DNA of 10,227 nucleotides from positions 1-10,227 of the forward strand of contig DSDE01000345.1 in NCBI GenBank assembly GCA_011049095.1. Reading direction: 5' to 3'. The DNA comes from Fidelibacterota bacterium (GTDB taxonomy: Bacteria > Fidelibacterota > Fidelibacteria > Fidelibacterales > DSDE01). Below the pieces are notes generated by a model. It had not been told where the DNA came from. It was given only the letters and a program-made list of their open reading frames with translations, and did not search any database. The translations under genes and the position numbers were made by a program. Shown in pieces: positions 7,015 through 10,227 of this stretch. Each line of letters begins with the position of its first letter. The first letter of the stretch is position 1.

Positions 7015-8793
7015 ATGAAATTAAAACGAACACATACCACCGATCTGATAAATGATTCTTTGCTGGGACAAGAATTGATTCTCAATGGCTGGCTCAATAG
7101 CCGACGTGACCTTGGCGGCATTATTTTTATTGATCTTAGAGATCGCTATGGGCTGGTGCAGGTGCGCTTTGCCGATGATTTGCCAAAAAATATTCTTGAG
7201 AAGGCACATCGTCTTAGCGCAGAAGATGTCATTGCTGTCAAAGGAACGGTTCTAGCCCGGCCTGAAGCTGCCGTAAACCCAAAAATATCATCGGGGAAGC
7301 TTGAGCTGCTGGCCTCTGATTTGGAAATTTTGAATAAAGCCAAAACACCACCTTTTGAAATCAGCAGACGTGAAACTGGCAGCGAAGACCTTCGGCTGAA
7401 ATATCGCTATCTGGATTTGAGAACAACTGAGATGAAGCGCAATCTGGAATTGCGTTCCAAAGCAGCAATCGCCACGAGAAATTTTCTTTCTGGAAACCGC
7501 TTTATGGAAATTGAGACGCCTTTCCTGATGAAATCCACACCTGAAGGCGCTCGTGATTTTCTTGTGCCCAGTCGCATCAATGCAGGAAAATTTTACGCAC
7601 TGCCCCAGAGTCCCCAAACCTATAAGCAGCTTTTGATGGTGTCTGGTTTTGACCGCTATTTTCAGCTAGTGAAATGCTTTCGCGATGAGGACTTGCGGGC
7701 AGACCGCCAATTGGAGTTTACCCAGATTGATATTGAGATGTCCTTTGTTGATGAAGCTGATGTTCAGGAACTTAGCGAAGGTCTTCTCAAGCATATTGTA
7801 AAGGCTGCTACTGGTAAAGCAATGGAAATTCCTTTTCCAAAACTCACCTGGGAAGAGGCGATGGAAAAATACGGCAGCGATAAGCCGGATATTCGTTTTG
7901 ATCTGCCAATTCACAAAGCTGACGATTTTGCCAAAATGAGCAGCTTCGGCGTGTTTCATAGCGCGTTGGAAAGTGGGAATGTCGTTCGTGTACTGAAGGT
8001 TTCAGGCGGCGCTTCTTTTTCCCGAAAACAAATTGACGAATACACAAGTTTGGCCAAAATAAATGGCGCTAAAGGTTTGGCATGGCTTAAACTGACCGAA
8101 AACGGTGGAGAAGGCGGCATCAGCAAATTTGTTAATGACGAAGCCTTGAAAGCTTTGATTCATCAGACGAAAGCTGAGCCGGGGGATTGTTTTTTCTTTA
8201 TCGCAGATGAGTGGGAGACAGGCCTGACGGCGCTGGGAATGGTGAGAAATGCTCTGGGAAAAGCGCTAAATCTGATTCCTGAAGATGCTCTGGCTCCACT
8301 TTGGGTAACGGAGTTCCCACTGCTGGAATTTGACCCTGAAGAGCAGCGTTATGTGGCGCGGCATCATCCATTTACATCACCACGTTTAGATGAGCTGGAG
8401 CGCCTGGAGACCCATCCAGCAGAGGTGAAAGCCCGGGCTTACGATCTGGTTCTCAATGGTTACGAAATCGCCGGCGGAAGCATCCGTATTTTTCAAAAGG
8501 ACCTGCAGCAACGTATGTTTCGACTCCTGAATATCGGCGATGATGAAGCTCGGGCAAAATTTGGCTTCCTTTTAGATGCATTTGAATATGGCGCACCGCC
8601 TCACGGTGGCATCGCATTTGGTTTTGACAGATTAGTGATGATTCTGGCGGGAAGCGACAGTATTCGGGAGCTAATAGCTTTTCCAAAAACCACAACGGGA
8701 CAGTCGCCGATGGATGGCGCACCCGATACTGTTTCTCAGAAACAGCTTGATGAGCTGAAAATCAGTCTGATAAGGGAAAAAGCAGCTAAATGA
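7015..8793 (+). CDS. aspS: Aspartyl-tRNA synthetase, bacterial type
   Basis: AspRS attaches aspartate to tRNA-Asp in the cytoplasm. The 592 residues are full length for the bacterial form. An N-terminal OB-fold anticodon-binding domain (about 1-105, with LNGWLNSRRDLGGIIFIDLRDR) precedes the class II catalytic core. Motif 1 ends in RFMEIETPFL (162-171), QSPQ (198-201) is present, motif 2 is CFRDEDLRADRQLEFTQID (221-239) and motif 3 is GIAFGFDRLVMIL (532-544), followed by AFPKTTTGQSPMDGAP (555-570). The GAD-type insertion of bacterial AspRS lies at about 290-415. Residue 33, in RRDLGG, is Leu. In known AspRS, Leu here goes with enzymes discriminating for tRNA-Asp, while His goes with forms that also charge tRNA-Asn, so this enzyme is probably discriminating; one position is weak proof. 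No stalling leader or T-box is visible in the 60-nt gap. Every motif is intact. Confidence 0.98.
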   Translation: MKLKRTHTTDLINDSLLGQELILNGWLNSRRDLGGIIFIDLRDRYGLVQVRFADDLPKNILEKAHRLSAEDVIAVKGTVLARPEAAVNPKISSGKLELLASDLEILNKAKTPPFEISRRETGSEDLRLKYRYLDLRTTEMKRNLELRSKAAIATRNFLSGNRFMEIETPFLMKSTPEGARDFLVPSRINAGKFYALPQSPQTYKQLLMVSGFDRYFQLVKCFRDEDLRADRQLEFTQIDIEMSFVDEADVQELSEGLLKHIVKAATGKAMEIPFPKLTWEEAMEKYGSDKPDIRFDLPIHKADDFAKMSSFGVFHSALESGNVVRVLKVSGGASFSRKQIDEYTSLAKINGAKGLAWLKLTENGGEGGISKFVNDEALKALIHQTKAEPGDCFFFIADEWETGLTALGMVRNALGKALNLIPEDALAPLWVTEFPLLEFDPEEQRYVARHHPFTSPRLDELERLETHPAEVKARAYDLVLNGYEIAGGSIRIFQKDLQQRMFRLLNIGDDEARAKFGFLLDAFEYGAPPHGGIAFGFDRLVMILAGSDSIRELIAFPKTTTGQSPMDGAPDTVSQKQLDELKISLIREKAAK

Positions 8794-8799
8794 GAAATC

Positions 8800-8817
8800 G
8801 AAGAATTAAGTGAATAG
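8800..8817. repeat. Short relic of the heptamer repeat family
   Basis: In the 39-nt gap between aspS and the serine hydrolase gene, GAAGAATT (8800-8807) is followed directly by AAGTGAATAG (8808-8817). Both words also occur, inverted and in the other order, at 368-386. A swapped order is what a tandem repeat cut at different phases would give. The gap holds no terminator hairpin. Confidence 0.4.
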
Positions 8818-8832
8818 CTTGAAAGGCAAAAA

Positions 8833-10128
8833 ATGAAAAGAAAACTTTACTGGATGCTTGTATTTTTATTAGGGTCTGTTTTGATTAGCGAGATGCCATT
8901 GAGCCGAAATGAAGGTCTGGTGCTTCAGGCAGAATTTCGGCCATTCAGGGCTTTGATTAATCTCTTCAAGAAGAAGGAGAAAGCCGTTATAGAAGCCAAA
9001 ACCGTTAAAGAGAAAACAGTGGATGATTTTATGAATGAAGCCATTGCTGATTCTGCCTGGCCAGGCGGTGTGCTGACGTTGACTGATACAGGTAAAACGC
9101 TGTACAGCAAGGCTTATGGATACCATACTTACAGTAAAAAAGAGGCCACTTTAGTTGATGATATATTTGATCTGGCCAGTGTCAGCAAGGTGTTGGGCAC
9201 CACTTCGGCGGTGATGCTGCTTTATGATCAGGGGCTGATTGATCTGGATGCTTACGTTGTTAACTATATTCCGGAATTTGCTGGCCCGAACCCTGAGCAG
9301 AGCATTCTCAAACGGACTGTAAAAATCCGTCATTTGCTCACCCACACGTCCGGTTTGCCAGCTTATCGTCAATTCTGGAAAATGGGCGACAGTATCGAAG
9401 CCAGGGTGGATTCAATTTTTCAGACTGCGCTTGATACCATTCCCGGCACAAAAATGGTTTACTCCTGCATCGGGTTCATCACGCTTGCTAAGGTGGTGGA
9501 AAGAATCACTGAGATGCCAATGGATATTTTCCTCGAAAAAAATCTTTTTCAGCCTCTGGGAATGAAAAATACAATGTATAACCCTAAACCAGAGCTTTGG
9601 CCGCGGGTTGTGCCTACTGAGTTTAATGAATTAAACAAAAAACTCACACGCGGACATGTTCACGATGAAGTAGCCCGTAGTATCGGCGGCGTTTCCGGAA
9701 ATGCCGGCCTTTTCAGCGCCGGCGAAGACCTGGCTATTTTTGCCAGAATGATGCTAAATGAAGGAATACACGATGGCGATACCATTATTCAGCCAGCGAC
9801 AGTGAAGCTTTTCACCAAGAAAGCAAATGTGATTTATGGAGATAGCCGTGGGCTGGGCTGGGATACGCCTGAAGGCCGTAGCTCCGGCGGATGGTATATT
9901 TCTGATAAAGCTTTTGGACACACCGGTTTCACCGGCACTAGTTTGTGGATTGATACGGAAAATAAGCTGGCTGTCATCCTGCTCACCAATGCCGTACATC
10001 CAAGCCGCACCTGGAAAGCCCCCAAATATTTTCACTGGCGGCAGAAAATACACAGCGAGGCTTACCGATGGGCCGGCTTTACAAGAGAAAATAGTCACCT
10101 TGAGAAATATGATCGCTGGAAAGAGTGA
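8833..10128 (+). CDS. Serine hydrolase of the class C beta-lactamase/esterase superfamily, membrane-anchored or exported
   Basis: This 431-residue protein has the serine beta-lactamase/DD-peptidase fold. A hydrophobic N-terminal segment (about 5-19) serves as anchor or signal, followed by a basic linker (KKKEK, 46-50) and the catalytic domain from about 62. The nucleophile is S116 with K119 (SVSK, the SxxK motif). The second motif is Y210-S211-C212, where the family usually has YxN or YSD. The third is H363-T364-G365, the HTG form of KTG. LLTHTSGLP (168-176), LGMKNTMY (242-249) and GGVSGNAGLFS (285-295) are typical of the penicillin-binding-protein-like esterases and DD-peptidases. These hydrolyse esters, D-amino-acid peptides or peptidoglycan stems; the substrate cannot be read from sequence. 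True AmpC resistance enzymes have YSN and KTG, so antibiotic resistance is unlikely. A Shine-Dalgarno AAAGG lies 6 nt before the start. The 39-nt gap after aspS suggests co-transcription. Confidence 0.9.
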   Translation: MKRKLYWMLVFLLGSVLISEMPLSRNEGLVLQAEFRPFRALINLFKKKEKAVIEAKTVKEKTVDDFMNEAIADSAWPGGVLTLTDTGKTLYSKAYGYHTYSKKEATLVDDIFDLASVSKVLGTTSAVMLLYDQGLIDLDAYVVNYIPEFAGPNPEQSILKRTVKIRHLLTHTSGLPAYRQFWKMGDSIEARVDSIFQTALDTIPGTKMVYSCIGFITLAKVVERITEMPMDIFLEKNLFQPLGMKNTMYNPKPELWPRVVPTEFNELNKKLTRGHVHDEVARSIGGVSGNAGLFSAGEDLAIFARMMLNEGIHDGDTIIQPATVKLFTKKANVIYGDSRGLGWDTPEGRSSGGWYISDKAFGHTGFTGTSLWIDTENKLAVILLTNAVHPSRTWKAPKYFHWRQKIHSEAYRWAGFTRENSHLEKYDRWKE

Positions 10129-10133
10129 GCAAA

Positions 10134-10168
10134 GAATATAGAATAATGAATATAGAATGTAGAATAAT
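10134..10168. repeat. Five tandem GAATNNN heptamers
   Basis: Starting 6 nt after the serine hydrolase stop, the sequence reads GAATATA, GAATAAT, GAATATA, GAATGTA, GAATAAT without interruption. It looks like an STRR-type intergenic repeat. On the minus strand it keeps a frame open, which creates a spurious antisense reading frame over the end of the hydrolase gene. Confidence 0.85.
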
Positions 10169-10227
10169 GGGTTTCCGACCACTCAGCGCCGCCGCCCGTG
10201 GCCACAGTGTATATTTTAAATCACATC
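10169..10227. other. Unassigned right edge with GC-rich block
   Basis: After the repeat the composition changes to a GC-rich stretch (about 10177-10205) containing the palindrome GTGGCCAC (10198-10205), then AT-rich sequence. A plus-strand frame starting with ATG at 10167 stays open to the edge for 20 codons (beginning MGFRPLSAAARGH) but lacks a Shine-Dalgarno site and overlaps the repeat. It may be a dispersed repeat rather than a gene. No terminator with a T-run is visible for the hydrolase gene. Confidence 0.3.

Noticed and set aside
8833..10128. Antibiotic-resistance AmpC beta-lactamase
   Set aside because: The YSN and KTG motifs of AmpC are replaced by YSC and HTG, and flanking motifs fit the broader esterase/DD-peptidase group.
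9754..10182. 142-codon minus-strand open frame over the end of the serine hydrolase gene
   Set aside because: Its N-terminus is the translated heptamer repeat (Phe-Tyr-Ile-Leu-rich), which mimics a signal peptide; the remainder is antisense to the hydrolase active-site region.

Overview
This window looks like a chromosomal segment from a bacterium of the FCB assemblage (Bacteroidota, Calditrichota, Marinimicrobia, KSB1 and relatives). The main reasons are a very large secreted peptidase ending in a PNPFNP-type C-terminal sorting/FlgD-like domain, typical of type IX secretion cargo in that group, and a secreted protein of a family (usually mislabelled 'asparagine synthetase B') that I know from Bacteroidota-like genomes. 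Base composition looks moderate and even. I see no phage, transposase, CRISPR, rRNA or tRNA sequence. Placement below the FCB level is inference.

Layout. The left half is read on the minus strand. It holds the N-terminal 100 codons of a [2Fe-2S] ferredoxin-domain protein that runs off the left edge (1-301), a 1217-residue multidomain M14 zinc carboxypeptidase (395-4048), and a 423-residue exported protein with a glutaminase-like pattern of residues (4183-5454). A 114-nt divergent intergenic region (5455-5568) separates these from the plus-strand half: mltF, a membrane-anchored lytic transglycosylase (5569-6954); aspS, aspartyl-tRNA synthetase (7015-8793); and a serine hydrolase of the class C beta-lactamase/esterase superfamily (8833-10128). 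The last 99 nt hold a heptamer repeat tract and the edge of something unresolved.

How the genes fit together. Five of the six proteins are not tied by an obvious pathway. mltF and the serine hydrolase both plausibly act at the cell envelope and flank aspS in a tightly spaced same-strand run (60 and 39 nt gaps), so co-transcription is possible. The M14 peptidase and the GATase-like protein are both exported, probably for protein or peptide processing outside the cytoplasm, but the M14 gene appears to have its own promoter. The ferredoxin fragment probably belongs to redox or corrinoid metabolism and is unrelated to its neighbours.

I did not find a convincing new multi-gene system. The items most worth a second look are the heptamer repeats in three intergenic gaps, two dyads stacked upstream of the peptidase gene, a promoter-like motif shared by the peptidase and aspS, and the possible active site of the GATase-like protein.
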